Assembly: GCA_903828535.1 (NCBI GenBank) | Contig: CAIKMN010000035.1 | Span: 1 to 53,938 of the forward strand | Direction of reading: 5' to 3' | Origin: an uncultured Curvibacter sp. | GTDB taxonomy: Bacteria > Pseudomonadota > Gammaproteobacteria > Burkholderiales > Burkholderiaceae_C | DNA: 53,938 nt | Shown here: positions 40,917-50,130 of the stretch, piece by piece | How the letters are laid out: each line of letters opens with the position of its first letter | Numbering within the stretch: position 1 is the first letter of the stretch | Notes under the pieces: model-generated | Told to the model about the DNA's origin: nothing | Seen by the model: the letters and a program-made list of their open reading frames with translations, nothing else | The model's database searches: none | Translations under genes and position numbers: made by a program

Positions 40917-41867
40917 ATGACCAGGCTTTATCCAACGATACCCTGGTTGCAGCCCGATTGGCCAGCGCCCGAATGCGTGGTGGCTGGGTGCACCACGCGG
41001 CGGGGCGGCGTGAGCGAAGCGCCCTGGGACCACTTGAATTTGGGTGACCACGTCAACGATGCGGAAACCTCAGTTCAAGAAAACCGCCGCCTATTGCAGC
41101 AACAAGTTCATCAACTGGGTGCGGGTCAGTTGGTTTATGTGAAGCAAATCCATGGGGTGGAGGTGCTCGAAATCGACTCGGCTGATCTGCCTGAGCAAGC
41201 GGTTCAGACAGCCGATCGGGCCTTTAGTGGGGCAGCGCAAGGCATCAAAGGCGTTAACGCCGCTCCAACAGGTTTAACCGCAGATGGCACGCTCACTCAA
41301 GACCGGGGTGTTGCCCTCATCATGATGGTGGCCGATTGCCTGCCCATTTTGTTAACCGACCGAGCTGGCCGAACCGTGGCCGCGCTGCATGCGGGCTGGC
41401 GCGGTTTGGCGGGGGCGTGCCAAGCCGGTGGTGAGACGGTGGTGAGTCAAGCCTTGGCCGTGTTTGCCAGAAAAGGGATCGATCCAGCAGATTTAATGGC
41501 TTGGTTGGGTCCTTGCATCGGCCCTGACGCCTTTGAAGTGGGGGACGACGTTTGGCAGGCTTTCACACCCGCTAAAAACGAAACGTTCTACAGATCTGCG
41601 TGGACTCAAGAAGCTGCTTCTTGCTTTGTGCCTGCGCCCGCTGAGAAGCGACCCAAGGGCGAAATTCGGTCAAAGTGGCGGGCGGATTTGGCCGGGCTGG
41701 CCCGTCGCGCCCTGAGGCAAGCGGGTGTCACGGCGGTGTATGGCAACGACAGTTCCCCCGCCTGGTGCACAGTGACCCAGGCTGATTTATTTTTCTCGCA
41801 CCGACGCGATGCCGCTCGTCTCGGCGCCAGCGGCCGCTTCGGCGCCTTCATTGGGCTGCGCCGCTGA
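40917..41867 (+). CDS. pgeF: Peptidoglycan editing factor PgeF (YfiH, laccase-domain)
   Basis: A cytosolic zinc amidase-like protein that in E. coli removes wrongly incorporated L-Ser from peptidoglycan precursors; homologues were long called multicopper polyphenol oxidases. The 316-residue product has VAGCTTRRGGVSEAPWDHLNLGDHV, LVYVKQIHGVEVLEIDSADL, the metal-binding MVADCLPILLTDRAG and ALHAGWRGLAGACQAGGE, and WLGPCIGPDAFEVGDDV. The start at 40917 fits the conserved domain; the frame upstream to 40788 lies opposite the FAH gene start and is not needed. The 3' 81 bp overlap the convergent small membrane protein gene. Confidence 0.93.
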   Translation: MTRLYPTIPWLQPDWPAPECVVAGCTTRRGGVSEAPWDHLNLGDHVNDAETSVQENRRLLQQQVHQLGAGQLVYVKQIHGVEVLEIDSADLPEQAVQTADRAFSGAAQGIKGVNAAPTGLTADGTLTQDRGVALIMMVADCLPILLTDRAGRTVAALHAGWRGLAGACQAGGETVVSQALAVFARKGIDPADLMAWLGPCIGPDAFEVGDDVWQAFTPAKNETFYRSAWTQEAASCFVPAPAEKRPKGEIRSKWRADLAGLARRALRQAGVTAVYGNDSSPAWCTVTQADLFFSHRRDAARLGASGRFGAFIGLRR

Positions 41868-42077
41868 GGGTGAGGCGGCCTGGGCCTGCGCCTCGCTTTC
41901 CTTTTTGGCGCGCTTTCTGGCTGGGCCGCCCAAGACATACATCAAGATGCCCAAAGGCAGCAGGCCGTACAGCAGCAAGGTGAAAAAAGCGCCCAATAAG
42001 GTGCCTTGGGGGTTGGTGGCTTCGGCCAAGGCCATCATGATGGCGACGTAAAGCCAAGCGATCGGAATTAGATACAT
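41787..42077 (-). CDS. Small hypothetical membrane protein
   Basis: From the ATG at 42077 the product is 96 residues: two transmembrane segments (YLIPIAWLYVAIMMALAEAT and LLGAFFTLLLYGLLPLGILMYVLG) then an Arg/Lys patch (GPARKRAKKE) and an Ala/Gln/Glu-rich cytosolic tail. The tail coding region overlaps the convergent pgeF 3' end by 81 bp, so its exact sequence is constrained by both. A TTG at 42119 would add 14 residues. I do not know its function. It is divergent from phaC. Confidence 0.65.
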   Translation of the reverse strand: MYLIPIAWLYVAIMMALAEATNPQGTLLGAFFTLLLYGLLPLGILMYVLGGPARKRAKKESEAQAQAASPSAAQPNEGAEAAAGAETSGIASVREK

Positions 42078-42157
42078 TTTGAAGTTAAATTTTTTTGATG
42101 GAATTGGGCCATTCGACAAGATGGTGTCAGAAATGCAGATTAATATCTAAGCCAATT

Positions 42158-42195
42158 TCACCTGACTCGATGTCTCTGTGTTGACACTCAGGTGA
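42158..42195 (+). promoter_or_regulatory. Inverted repeat and TTGACA box upstream of phaC
   Basis: Perfect 8-bp arms TCACCTGA (42158-42165) and TCAGGTGA (42188-42195) are separated by 22 bp containing TTGACA (42181-42186). TTGACA is a good -35 match, but the -10 expected 17 bp on is poor (AAAATT at 42204) and would leave a leader of only a few nucleotides. The arms could be a repressor or activator site or an mRNA stem. They end 28 nt before the phaC ATG. Confidence 0.4.
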
Positions 42196-42222
42196 TTCCA
42201 GAAAAAATTTGGGAAGAACACC

Positions 42223-43935
42223 ATGGATTTTGAAGGCAATTTTGGCCAAAGCGCCGAACAGTTCCAACAAATGCTCAGTAAAAGCTGGAGCCAGGCCTTG
42301 GATTCCTTCAAAAGCATGGGATTGCCCGCTGCCGATTTGGGCGCCCCAAACGCCACCACGCCGGCCATACACTTTGACGCAGCCCGGCTTCAAAAAGTTC
42401 AAGAAGATTATTTAGAAAGCGCCACAGTGCTTTGGAATGAAGGCATCAAGGGCAATTTTCACTTTAAAGACAAGCGATTTTCGAGTGAGGCTTGGCCTCA
42501 CAACCCCATGGCCGCCTATGCGGCAGCGGTTTATTTGCTCAACAGCAAGACCCTGAACCAGCTGGCCCACGCGGTCGATGCCGACGAAAAAACCCGTGCC
42601 CGTTTGTGCTTCGCCGTTGAGCAATTTGCCGCCGCCTCAGCACCCAGCAATTTCTTGGTATTGAACGCCGAGGCGCAACAAAAAGCCATCGAGACCCAAG
42701 GCGAAAGCTTGGCGCAAGGCATGCAAAACCTGTTCACCGATTTGCGCCAAGGCCACGTGAGCCAAACCGACGAATCGGTTTTTGAAGTGGGTGTCAATGT
42801 GGCGACTACCGAAGGTGCCGTGGTGTTTGAAAACGAGCTGTTCCAGCTGATTGAATACAAACCGCTCACGGCCAAAGTGCACTCGCGGCCCTTTTTGTTG
42901 GTGCCACCTTGCATCAACAAATACTATATTTTGGACCTGCAACCCGACAACTCGTTCATTCGTTACGCCGTTGCCCAAGGACACCGCACCTTTGTGGTCA
43001 GCTGGCGCAACCCCGATGAATCCTTGGCCTCCAAAACCTGGGACGACTACATTGAAGACGCCGTTATAAAGGCCATTGATGTGGTCAAAGACATCGGTCA
43101 AGCCGACAAAATCAACGCGCTGGGCTTCTGCGTCGGTGGCACGCTGCTCGGGACGGCCTTGGCGGTGTTGGCGGCGCGTGGCGAGCAACCCGTCCAATCG
43201 GCCACTTTCCTGACCACTTTCCTGGACTTCTCCGACACCGGCGTGTTGGACCTGTTCATCGATGAGGCGTTTGTGCGTTACCGCGAAACCCAAATGGGCC
43301 AAGGGGGTTTGCTCAAAGGCCAAGAACTCGCCTCCACTTTTAGCTTTTTGCGTCCGAATGATTTGGTCTGGAACTACGTGGTCGGCAATTACCTCAAAGG
43401 TGAAAGACCCCCGGCCTTTGACTTGCTCTACTGGAACAGCGACTCGACCAATTTGCCAGGCCCCTTTTACGCTTGGTATTTGCGCAACACCTATTTGGAG
43501 AACAACCTGGTCAAGCCCGGTGTGGCGGAGGTCTGTGGAGAAAAGATCGATTTCCGTCAGGTCAAGTTGCCGGTTTATTTGTACGGTTCGCGTGAAGACC
43601 ACATCGTGCCCATCCAGGGGGCCTATGCCTCAACGCAGGTTTTCCCCGGCAAAAAACGTTTTGTCATGGGCGCTTCCGGCCACATTGCCGGCGTCATCAA
43701 CCCACCCAGTAAAAACAAGCGCAGCCATTGGATTCGCGAAGACGGTCAGTTGCCCGCCTCCTTTGAGGGTTGGCTGGAAGGGGCGACCGAGTTGCCCGGC
43801 AGTTGGTGGCCCGACTGGGCGGCGTGGCTCAAGGGCCAATCCGGTCCATTGAAATTGGCGCCCAAGGCCTATGGCCACGCCCAATACAAAGCTTTAATGG
43901 CGGCCCCTGGCTCCTACGTCAAGGTGAAGGCTTGA
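42223..43935 (+). CDS. phaC: Class I poly(3-hydroxyalkanoate) synthase
   Basis: Polymerises (R)-3-hydroxyacyl-CoA into PHA at the granule surface. The 570-residue length fits class I. The lipase-like box GFCVGG places the catalytic cysteine at Cys303, the aspartate lies in GSREDHIVPIQGAY and the histidine in GASGHIAGVINPP. Other family motifs are FLLVPPCINKYYILDLQPDNSFIRYAVAQ (in parts), WRNPDESLASKTWDDYI and PFYAWYLRNTYLENNLVKPG. It heads phaC-phaA-phaB with 63 and 48 bp spacers. GGGAAG lies upstream of the ATG. Short-chain monomers (3-hydroxybutyrate) are expected for this class. Confidence 0.97.
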   Translation: MDFEGNFGQSAEQFQQMLSKSWSQALDSFKSMGLPAADLGAPNATTPAIHFDAARLQKVQEDYLESATVLWNEGIKGNFHFKDKRFSSEAWPHNPMAAYAAAVYLLNSKTLNQLAHAVDADEKTRARLCFAVEQFAAASAPSNFLVLNAEAQQKAIETQGESLAQGMQNLFTDLRQGHVSQTDESVFEVGVNVATTEGAVVFENELFQLIEYKPLTAKVHSRPFLLVPPCINKYYILDLQPDNSFIRYAVAQGHRTFVVSWRNPDESLASKTWDDYIEDAVIKAIDVVKDIGQADKINALGFCVGGTLLGTALAVLAARGEQPVQSATFLTTFLDFSDTGVLDLFIDEAFVRYRETQMGQGGLLKGQELASTFSFLRPNDLVWNYVVGNYLKGERPPAFDLLYWNSDSTNLPGPFYAWYLRNTYLENNLVKPGVAEVCGEKIDFRQVKLPVYLYGSREDHIVPIQGAYASTQVFPGKKRFVMGASGHIAGVINPPSKNKRSHWIREDGQLPASFEGWLEGATELPGSWWPDWAAWLKGQSGPLKLAPKAYGHAQYKALMAAPGSYVKVKA

Positions 43936-43998
43936 GGGGCATTTTTATTTTTTAATGAGCGATTTTTGTTGATACCGATTCACACTGGAGACTAAAAA

Positions 43999-45177
43999 AT
44001 GGAAGACATCGTCATCGTTGCGGCCACCCGCACTGCCTTGGGTAAATTTGGTGGTTCGCTGGCCAAAATTCCTGCGACCGAGTTGGGGGCCATCGTATTG
44101 CGTGACTTGATCAAACGCACTGGCTTGGAGGCGGGCCTGGTCGACGAGGCCATCATGGGCCAAGTGTTGGCGGCAGGTGCCGGCCAAAACCCGGCACGTC
44201 AGGCGGTTCTGAAGGCAGGTTTTGACCAACGCACACCGGGTTTGACCATCAACGCGGTTTGCGGCTCCGGCCTCAAGGCCGTGATGTTGGCGGCGCAGGC
44301 GGTGGCCACGGGCGACAGCGACATCGTCATCGCGGGCGGACAGGAAAACATGAGCGCTTCGCCCCATGTGTTGAACGGTTCACGCGATGGTCAACGCATG
44401 GGCGATTGGAAGATGGTCGACTCCATGATTGTCGACGGTCTTTGGGACGTCTACAACCAATACCACATGGGCATCACGGCTGAAAACGTGGCCAAAAAAT
44501 ACGGCGTCACACGCGAACATCAAGATGCTTTGGCGCTGGCTTCACAAACCAAGGCCGCGGCCGCTCAAGATGCGGGCCGTTTCAAAGACGAAATCACCGC
44601 GGTTGAAATTCCCCAGCGCAAGGGCGACCCGGTTATTTTCAACACCGACGAATTTTTGAACCGCAAAACCAATGCCGACGCTTTGGCGGGTTTGCGTCCT
44701 GCTTTCGACAAAGCGGGTTCGGTCACCGCGGGCAATGCATCCGGCATCAACGACGGTGCCGCCGCCGTGATGGTGATGACCGCCAAGCGCGCGGCACAAC
44801 TTGGCTTGACGCCGCTGGGCCGCATCGCCAGTTATGCCACCACCGGTTTGGACCCCGCCTTCATGGGCATGGGCCCCGTGCCCGCCTCGACCAAGGCGCT
44901 GCAACGCGCTGGCTGGAAGGCCGCCGATTTGGACCTGCTCGAAATCAACGAAGCCTTCGCCGCCCAAGCCTGTGCGGTCAATACGGAGATGGGCTGGGAC
45001 ACCAGCAAAGTCAACGTCAATGGGGGCGCCATCGCGCTGGGCCACCCGATTGGTGCGTCGGGCTGCCGCATTTTGGTGACGTTGCTGCATGAAATGCAAC
45101 GCCGCGATGCCCACAAAGGCATCGCCTCCTTGTGCATCGGCGGCGGCATGGGCGTGGCCTTGACCATCGAACGTTAA
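43999..45177 (+). CDS. phaA: Acetyl-CoA acetyltransferase (beta-ketothiolase)
   Basis: Condenses two acetyl-CoA to acetoacetyl-CoA, the first PHB step. The 392-residue thiolase shows the acylated cysteine Cys88 (TINAVCGSGLKAVMLAAQA), the ENMSASPHV motif, EINEAFAAQACAV with the active-site His region GGAIALGHPIGASGCRIL, and CIGGGMGVALTIE at the end. Context with phaC and phaB supports the biosynthetic role. A ribosome-binding site (GGAG) precedes the ATG. Confidence 0.97.
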   Translation: MEDIVIVAATRTALGKFGGSLAKIPATELGAIVLRDLIKRTGLEAGLVDEAIMGQVLAAGAGQNPARQAVLKAGFDQRTPGLTINAVCGSGLKAVMLAAQAVATGDSDIVIAGGQENMSASPHVLNGSRDGQRMGDWKMVDSMIVDGLWDVYNQYHMGITAENVAKKYGVTREHQDALALASQTKAAAAQDAGRFKDEITAVEIPQRKGDPVIFNTDEFLNRKTNADALAGLRPAFDKAGSVTAGNASGINDGAAAVMVMTAKRAAQLGLTPLGRIASYATTGLDPAFMGMGPVPASTKALQRAGWKAADLDLLEINEAFAAQACAVNTEMGWDTSKVNVNGGAIALGHPIGASGCRILVTLLHEMQRRDAHKGIASLCIGGGMGVALTIER

Positions 45178-45225
45178 ACTGATTTCGTCAACATCTCATT
45201 TCTGCAAGAAAACAAAGGAGCCAAT

Positions 45226-45963
45226 ATGAGTAAAAAAGTAGCCTACGTCACCGGCGGCATGGGGGGCATCGGAACCGCCATTTGCCAACGCTTGTTCAAA
45301 GAAGGTTTCACCGTGGTGGCCGGTTGTGGCCCGACCCGTGACTTTGATAAATGGCTGAACGAACAAAAAGCCCTGGGCTACACCTTCTACGCTTCGGTGG
45401 GCAATGTGGGCGATTGGGACTCCACCGTCGAGGCTTTTGGCAAGACCAAGGCGGAGCATGGTTCTATCGACGTGCTGGTGAACAACGCCGGTATCACCCG
45501 CGACCGCATGTTCCTGAAAATGACCCGCGAAGACTGGGATGCCGTGATAGAAACCAACCTGAACAGCATGTTTAACGTGACCAAGCAAGTGGTCGGTGAC
45601 ATGGTTGAAAAGGGCTGGGGTCGGATCATCAACATCTCGTCCGTCAATGGTGAAAAAGGCCAAGCGGGTCAAACCAACTACTCGGCGGCCAAAGCCGGCA
45701 TGCACGGCTTCACCATGGCCTTGGCACAAGAGCTGGCCACCAAGGGCGTGACCGTCAACACCGTCAGCCCTGGCTACATTGGCACCGACATGGTCAAGGC
45801 CGTGCGCCCCGATGTGCTTGACAAAATTGTCGGCACCATTCCCGTCAAGCGATTGGGTGAACCCAGCGAAATCGCGTCGATTATTGCTTGGCTGGCTTCG
45901 AACGAAGGCGGCTACAGCACCGGCGCTGACTTCTCCGTGAACGGCGGTCTGCACATGGGTTGA
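45226..45963 (+). CDS. phaB: Acetoacetyl-CoA reductase
   Basis: NADPH-dependent short-chain dehydrogenase giving (R)-3-hydroxybutyryl-CoA. 245 residues with the Rossmann motif TGGMGGIGTA, NNAGITRDRMFLKMTREDWD, the catalytic Ser (INISSVNG) and YSAAKAG Tyr-Lys pair, and the PhaB-typical NTVSPGYIGTDMV. GGAG lies upstream of the ATG. Last gene of the operon, with an intrinsic terminator 46 bp after the stop. Confidence 0.97.
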   Translation: MSKKVAYVTGGMGGIGTAICQRLFKEGFTVVAGCGPTRDFDKWLNEQKALGYTFYASVGNVGDWDSTVEAFGKTKAEHGSIDVLVNNAGITRDRMFLKMTREDWDAVIETNLNSMFNVTKQVVGDMVEKGWGRIINISSVNGEKGQAGQTNYSAAKAGMHGFTMALAQELATKGVTVNTVSPGYIGTDMVKAVRPDVLDKIVGTIPVKRLGEPSEIASIIAWLASNEGGYSTGADFSVNGGLHMG

Positions 45964-46008
45964 TGTGAGCGCCAGCTCCTGGCGCGTGGTTGACGCTCTG
46001 TGATCCAT

Positions 46009-46043
46009 AAAAACCCTTGGTGTCTCCAGCTCTAAGGGTTTTT
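46009..46043 (+). terminator. Intrinsic terminator after phaB
   Basis: Stem AAAAACCCTT (46009-46018) pairs with AAGGGTTTTT (46034-46043) around a 15-nt loop, with the T run as part of the 3' arm. It ends the phaCAB transcript ahead of dctA. Confidence 0.85.
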
Positions 46044-46108
46044 ACATTTTTAAAGCGATGACATCCTCCTAGAATCGCCTAGATTCATTTAGCGTCAGGA
46101 GTGTGACC

Positions 46109-47362
46109 ATGTCATCTAGCCGTCCTTTGTACAAATCCTTGTATGTCCAGGTTTTGTTTGCCGTTTTTTTAGGCGTCATGCTGGGCCAGTTTTATCCCGC
46201 ACTGGGCACTGACATGAAGCCCTTGGGCGATGGCTTTATCAAACTCATCAAGATGATGATTGCCCCCATCATCTTTTGCACCGTCGTGACCGGCATCGCG
46301 GGCATGGAAGACTTGAAGCAAGTGGGCAAAACCGGCGGCTTGGCCCTGCTTTATTTTGAAGTGGTCAGCACGGTGGCTTTGGTCATTGGTTTGGTCGTGG
46401 TCAACGTGCTGCAACCTGGTGTTGGCATGCACGCCGACCCCGCCAGCATTGATACCAAAGGCATTGCGGCCTACACCGCCCCGGGAAAAATGAAGGGCAC
46501 CGTCGACTTTTTGATGGACATCATTCCCAATACCGTGGTTGATGCTTTTGCCAAAGGCGAAATTTTGCAAGTACTGCTGTTTGCCATTTTGTTTGGCTTT
46601 GCCTTGCACCGCTTTGGCGGACGCGGCACCCTGGTGTTTGACTTGATTGAAAAGGTTTCTCACGTCCTCTTCCAAGTCGTCAACATGATCATGAAAGTGG
46701 CTCCCTTGGGTGCTTTTGGCGCCATGGCCTTCACGATTGGTAAATTTGGCTTGGGTTCCTTGTTCAGCTTGGGCAAGTTAATGGGTTCTTTTTATGTGAC
46801 CTGCTTGTTGTTTATTTTTGTGGTGCTGGGCTTGATTGCGTTTTTCAACGGATTCAGTATTTTTAAATTCATCCGCTACATCAAAGAAGAACTGTTGATC
46901 GTCCTCGGCACCTCGTCCTCTGAATCGGTGTTGCCTCGCATGATGGAAAAAATGGAGGCCCTGGGCGCTAAAAAATCGGTCGTTGGCTTGGTGATTCCCA
47001 CCGGTTATTCGTTCAACCTGGACGGCACGTCGATTTACCTGACGATGGCCGCGGTGTTCATCGCGCAGGCGACCGACACGCCCTTGAGTCTGATGCAGCA
47101 ACTGACCCTGCTGGCGGTGCTCTTGTTGACCTCTAAGGGCGCTGCCGGTGTCACCGGCAGCGGTTTCATTGTGTTGGCTGCCACGTTGTCGTCTGTTGGC
47201 GGCGTGCCCGTCGAGGGGTTGGCCTTGATTTTGGGCATTGACCGCTTCATGTCTGAAGGCCGTGCCCTGACCAACTTAGTGGGCAATGGCGTGGCCACGG
47301 TGGTGGTAGCCAAAATGACCGGCGACTTAGATTCTGAAAAAATGCGCCAGGTCTTGAACTGA
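46109..47362 (+). CDS. dctA: C4-dicarboxylate/proton (cation) symporter DctA
   Basis: An inner-membrane DAACS-family carrier taking up succinate, fumarate and malate. About 417 residues. Family motifs: [44 protein letters not shown], the serine-rich hairpin [20 protein letters not shown], and [31 protein letters not shown], plus [23 protein letters not shown] and [27 protein letters not shown]. The ATG at 46109 has AGGAG 8 nt upstream; a GTG two codons earlier is possible. The upstream gap has a TAGAAT -10-like box (46070) inside a GAATC/GATTC dyad, but no clear -35. The stop region carries a second copy of TTGAACTGA 21 bp on. Confidence 0.95.
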   Translation: MSSSRPLYKSLYVQVLFAVFLGVMLGQFYPALGTDMKPLGDGFIKLIKMMIAPIIFCTVVTGIAGMEDLKQVGKTGGLALLYFEVVSTVALVIGLVVVNVLQPGVGMHADPASIDTKGIAAYTAPGKMKGTVDFLMDIIPNTVVDAFAKGEILQVLLFAILFGFALHRFGGRGTLVFDLIEKVSHVLFQVVNMIMKVAPLGAFGAMAFTIGKFGLGSLFSLGKLMGSFYVTCLLFIFVVLGLIAFFNGFSIFKFIRYIKEELLIVLGTSSSESVLPRMMEKMEALGAKKSVVGLVIPTGYSFNLDGTSIYLTMAAVFIAQATDTPLSLMQQLTLLAVLLLTSKGAAGVTGSGFIVLAATLSSVGGVPVEGLALILGIDRFMSEGRALTNLVGNGVATVVVAKMTGDLDSEKMRQVLN

Positions 47363-47385
47363 TTTTTAAATGGCTTTGAACTGAA

Positions 47386-48378
47386 TTAGCTTGGGTTCAC
47401 CATCACCAGCTTGCCCATCACGCTGCGGGAACCCATTAAAGCGTAGGCGGCTTTGAGTTCGGCCATCGGCAAGGTGCGGTCGATGGCCGGCTTGATCTTG
47501 CCTTCTTGGTACCAAGTCACCAGTTCTTGCATCATGGCCGCGTTGGCTTGGGGTTCACGGCGTTGGAAGTCGCCCCAGAAAACCCCCACCACCGAAGCGC
47601 CCTTGAGCAGCATCAAATTCCATGGCAAGGCGGGAATGGGGCCGGCGGCAAAACCCACCACCAAATATCGACCACGCCAAGCAATCGAGCGAAACACGGG
47701 CTCCGCAAAATCGCCGCCGACGGGGTCATAAACCACATCCGGGCCACGTCCCTGGGTCAACTCTTTGATGCGGTCGCGCAAGGTGGTGCTGGGCGTATCG
47801 CGGCCGTAATTAAGCGTGACGTCGGCGCCGAGTTGGCGGCAGAGTTCGCATTTTTCATCGGTTGAGGCAGCGGCAATCACGCGCGCGCCCATGGCTTTGG
47901 CCACTTGAATGGCGGCCGTGCCCACACCGCCAGCAGCGCCCAAAACCAAAACGGTTTCGCCCGCTTTGAGTTGGGCCCGGTCGACCAGGGCATGCCAAGT
48001 GGTGGCGTAAATCATGATGAAAGCCGCTGCGTCTACCGATGAAAACCCTTCCGGCAACTTCAGGCAGTGGGCGGCGGGGGCCAGGGTGTGGGTGCCAAAC
48101 CCCCCCGTTCCCGACAAGCAGGCGACCCGGTCGCCCACTTGCAAGTCAGTCACGCCGGGGCCCACCGCTTCGACCACGCCCGCATATTCGGAACCTGGCA
48201 CAAAGGGCAATGGTGGCTTCATTTGGTACTTGTTTTGAACAATCAGCAGGTCGGGAAAGTTCAAACTGGCGGCTTCAATCCGCAGCAGCACCTCACTGGT
48301 TTGGGGTGTTGGGGTGGGGCGTTCTTGCCAAGTCAGGGCGTCAACGCCCACGGGGTTTTCACATAGCCAAGCGTGCAT
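47386..48378 (-). CDS. NADPH:quinone oxidoreductase-like MDR dehydrogenase
   Basis: A zinc-free medium-chain dehydrogenase of about 330 residues. Signature segments are RIEAASLNFPDLLIVQNKYQ, PFVPGSEYAGVVEAVG, GETVLVLGAAGGVGTAAIQVAKAMGARVIAAAST (nucleotide-binding motif), DVVYDPVGGDFAEP and a QOR-type C-terminus. It resembles quinone oxidoreductases of the NADPH-dependent crotonase/QOR branch, reducing quinones or enones. The start at 48378 is preferred over an in-frame ATG at 48393 because it gives the family N-terminus. Divergent from surE, with a 153-bp intergenic region. Confidence 0.92.
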   Translation of the reverse strand: MHAWLCENPVGVDALTWQERPTPTPQTSEVLLRIEAASLNFPDLLIVQNKYQMKPPLPFVPGSEYAGVVEAVGPGVTDLQVGDRVACLSGTGGFGTHTLAPAAHCLKLPEGFSSVDAAAFIMIYATTWHALVDRAQLKAGETVLVLGAAGGVGTAAIQVAKAMGARVIAAASTDEKCELCRQLGADVTLNYGRDTPSTTLRDRIKELTQGRGPDVVYDPVGGDFAEPVFRSIAWRGRYLVVGFAAGPIPALPWNLMLLKGASVVGVFWGDFQRREPQANAAMMQELVTWYQEGKIKPAIDRTLPMAELKAAYALMGSRSVMGKLVMVNPS

Positions 48379-48433
48379 GTCGGGAATCTCCAATTAGGAT
48401 CTAAATCATAGAGTCATGCGCCTGGTGGGCTCT

Positions 48434-48473
48434 GTCGCTGCAGCGACCGGGGTCCTTCATGGGGCCCTACAAT
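48434..48473 (+). promoter_or_regulatory. Candidate surE promoter region with a 14-bp palindrome
   Basis: A perfect palindrome GTCGCTGCAGCGAC (48434-48447) is followed by TACAAT (48468-48473), a good -10. The -35 expected 17 bp earlier (GACCGG at 48445) is poor and overlaps the palindrome, an arrangement seen where an activator replaces the -35. The surE ATG is about 58 nt downstream. Function is inferred from position only. Confidence 0.35.
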
Positions 48474-48531
48474 GGGTCTGACAGACTCGGTTTTTCCCCC
48501 ATTTCCCACCGGCCCCTTGACTTGAACGCCC

Positions 48532-49302
48532 ATGAGAATTTTGATTTGTAACGACGATGGTTACCAAGCGCCCGGCATCGTGGCGCTCTACCAAGCCTTG
48601 CGCGGTTTGGGTGAGGTGCAGGTGGTGGCCCCCGAGCACAACAACAGTGCCAAATCGAATGCCTTGACCTTGAACGCGCCCTTGTATGTTCATGAGGCCC
48701 ACAACGGCTTTCGCTACATCAATGGCACGCCGGCCGATTGCGTGCACATTGCTTTAACCGGCTTGTTAGCGCACAAGCCCGACTTGGTGGTGTCGGGTAT
48801 CAACAACGGCGCCAATATGGGCGACGACACCATTTATTCCGGGACGGTGGGTGCGGCCATGGAGGCCTATTTGTTTGGTATTCCTGGCATTGCTTTTTCT
48901 CAAGTTGAGAAGGGCTGGGGCGAATTGGCTGCTGCGGCCGAAAAAGCCAAACAAATCGTTCAGTGGGCCCTGACGCACCACATGGGCCAGCCTGCGCCCT
49001 GGCTGCTGAATGTGAACATTCCAAATCGCCCCTTGGACCTCTTGGGCTCCCCTCAGTTTTGCCGTTTGGGTCGACGACATGTGGCCGAGCCCGTCATCAC
49101 CCAGGCCAACCCCCGAGGCGAAACCATGCATTGGATTGGCGCTGCGGGGCCCGCCAAAGACGACGCGGAAGGCACCGATTTCCATGCGGCCCTGAACGGC
49201 CACGTCACGATCACGCCGCTGCAGGTCGATTTGACCGACCACGCCGGCTTAAAGGCCTGGCGCATGGGGGCGCCCCCGGCCTCTCCCAACCCCTCGCGTT
49301 GA
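48532..49302 (+). CDS. surE: 5'/3'-nucleotidase SurE
   Basis: A metal-dependent phosphatase hydrolysing nucleoside monophosphates. 256 residues. The metal-binding N-terminus [16 protein letters not shown], the [12 protein letters not shown] loop and [25 protein letters not shown] are unmistakable. It heads surE-pcm-nlpD-rlmD with 8-, 13- and 13-bp spacers, a conserved stationary-phase survival cluster in proteobacteria. The end carries a short Pro/Ser tail. Confidence 0.97.
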   Translation: MRILICNDDGYQAPGIVALYQALRGLGEVQVVAPEHNNSAKSNALTLNAPLYVHEAHNGFRYINGTPADCVHIALTGLLAHKPDLVVSGINNGANMGDDTIYSGTVGAAMEAYLFGIPGIAFSQVEKGWGELAAAAEKAKQIVQWALTHHMGQPAPWLLNVNIPNRPLDLLGSPQFCRLGRRHVAEPVITQANPRGETMHWIGAAGPAKDDAEGTDFHAALNGHVTITPLQVDLTDHAGLKAWRMGAPPASPNPSR

Positions 49303-49310
49303 GGGGTTGA

Positions 49311-50117
49311 ATGAACACCCGTCGCCCTCGTTTTCCTGCTGACTTGACGGCCTCACCCAAAGGGAATGGGCGGAGTCCGGCTGCCCCTGGTCTGTCCATG
49401 CCTGCTTCCGCCAGGGTGGTGAGTGCCACTGCCACCAGGGGGCTGGGTTTGGACTCAGAGGCCGTGCGAGAGCGCATGGTCAGTCGTTTGGTCGAGCAGG
49501 GCTTGTCCTCCAAGCGCGTGGCTGAGGCGATGCGGCAGGTGGAGCGACACCGCTTTGTCGATTCGGCCTTGGTCAACCAAGCTTACGAAGACACCAGCTT
49601 GCCGATTGGCCTGGGCCAAACCATTTCCAAACCGAATGTCGTGGGCCGCATGTTGGACCTCTTGGTGCAAGCCCCGGTGTTCACCCAAAGCGCCCATCCC
49701 TCGGGTCGACTCGCAGGACGGGTGCTCGAAGTGGGCACCGGCTGTGGCTATCAGGCTGCGGTATTGAGTCATTTGTTCGCCGAGGTGTACTCCATGGAGC
49801 GCCTCAAAGGCTTGCACGAAAAAGCCCGAGACAATTTGCGCGCCTTTCGTCTGGCGAATGTGCATTTGTTGCTGGGAGATGGCATGCTGGGATTTCCGCG
49901 TGGGGCACCCTATGCCGCCATTATTTCGGCGGCCGGCGGTGACGATGTGCCTTCGACTTGGACCGATCAGCTGGTGGTAGGCGGGCGTTTGGTCGCCCCC
50001 TGCACCCAAAAAAATGGTCAACAAGCCTTGGTGGTGGTGGACAAAACCGAGTCGGGTTTGTCCCATTCGGTCTTGGAGGCGGTGCATTTTGTCCCTCTAA
50101 AATCAGGCTTGGCTTGA
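49311..50117 (+). CDS. pcm: Protein-L-isoaspartate O-methyltransferase
   Basis: Repairs isoaspartyl residues in aged proteins using S-adenosylmethionine. 268 residues: a 45-residue basic, low-complexity N-terminus, then RMVSRLVEQGLSSKRVAEAMRQVERHRFVD, YEDTSLPIGLGQTISKP, motif I VLEVGTGCGYQAAVLSHLF and the C-terminal VVGGRLVAPC. The ATG follows the surE stop by 8 bp with GAGGGG upstream. Confidence 0.95.
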   Translation: MNTRRPRFPADLTASPKGNGRSPAAPGLSMPASARVVSATATRGLGLDSEAVRERMVSRLVEQGLSSKRVAEAMRQVERHRFVDSALVNQAYEDTSLPIGLGQTISKPNVVGRMLDLLVQAPVFTQSAHPSGRLAGRVLEVGTGCGYQAAVLSHLFAEVYSMERLKGLHEKARDNLRAFRLANVHLLLGDGMLGFPRGAPYAAIISAAGGDDVPSTWTDQLVVGGRLVAPCTQKNGQQALVVVDKTESGLSHSVLEAVHFVPLKSGLA

Positions 50118-50130
50118 AGGAAAACACAAA

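Noticed and set aside
42181-42209. TTGACA with AAAATT as the phaC promoter
   Set aside because: The -10 match is poor and it would give a leader of only a few nucleotides; kept only as part of the dyad feature.
42637-43602. Long open frame (about 320 codons) antisense to phaC
   Set aside because: It mirrors the codon-biased GC-rich phaC gene, has no recognisable domain, and phaC is certain. A shadow frame.
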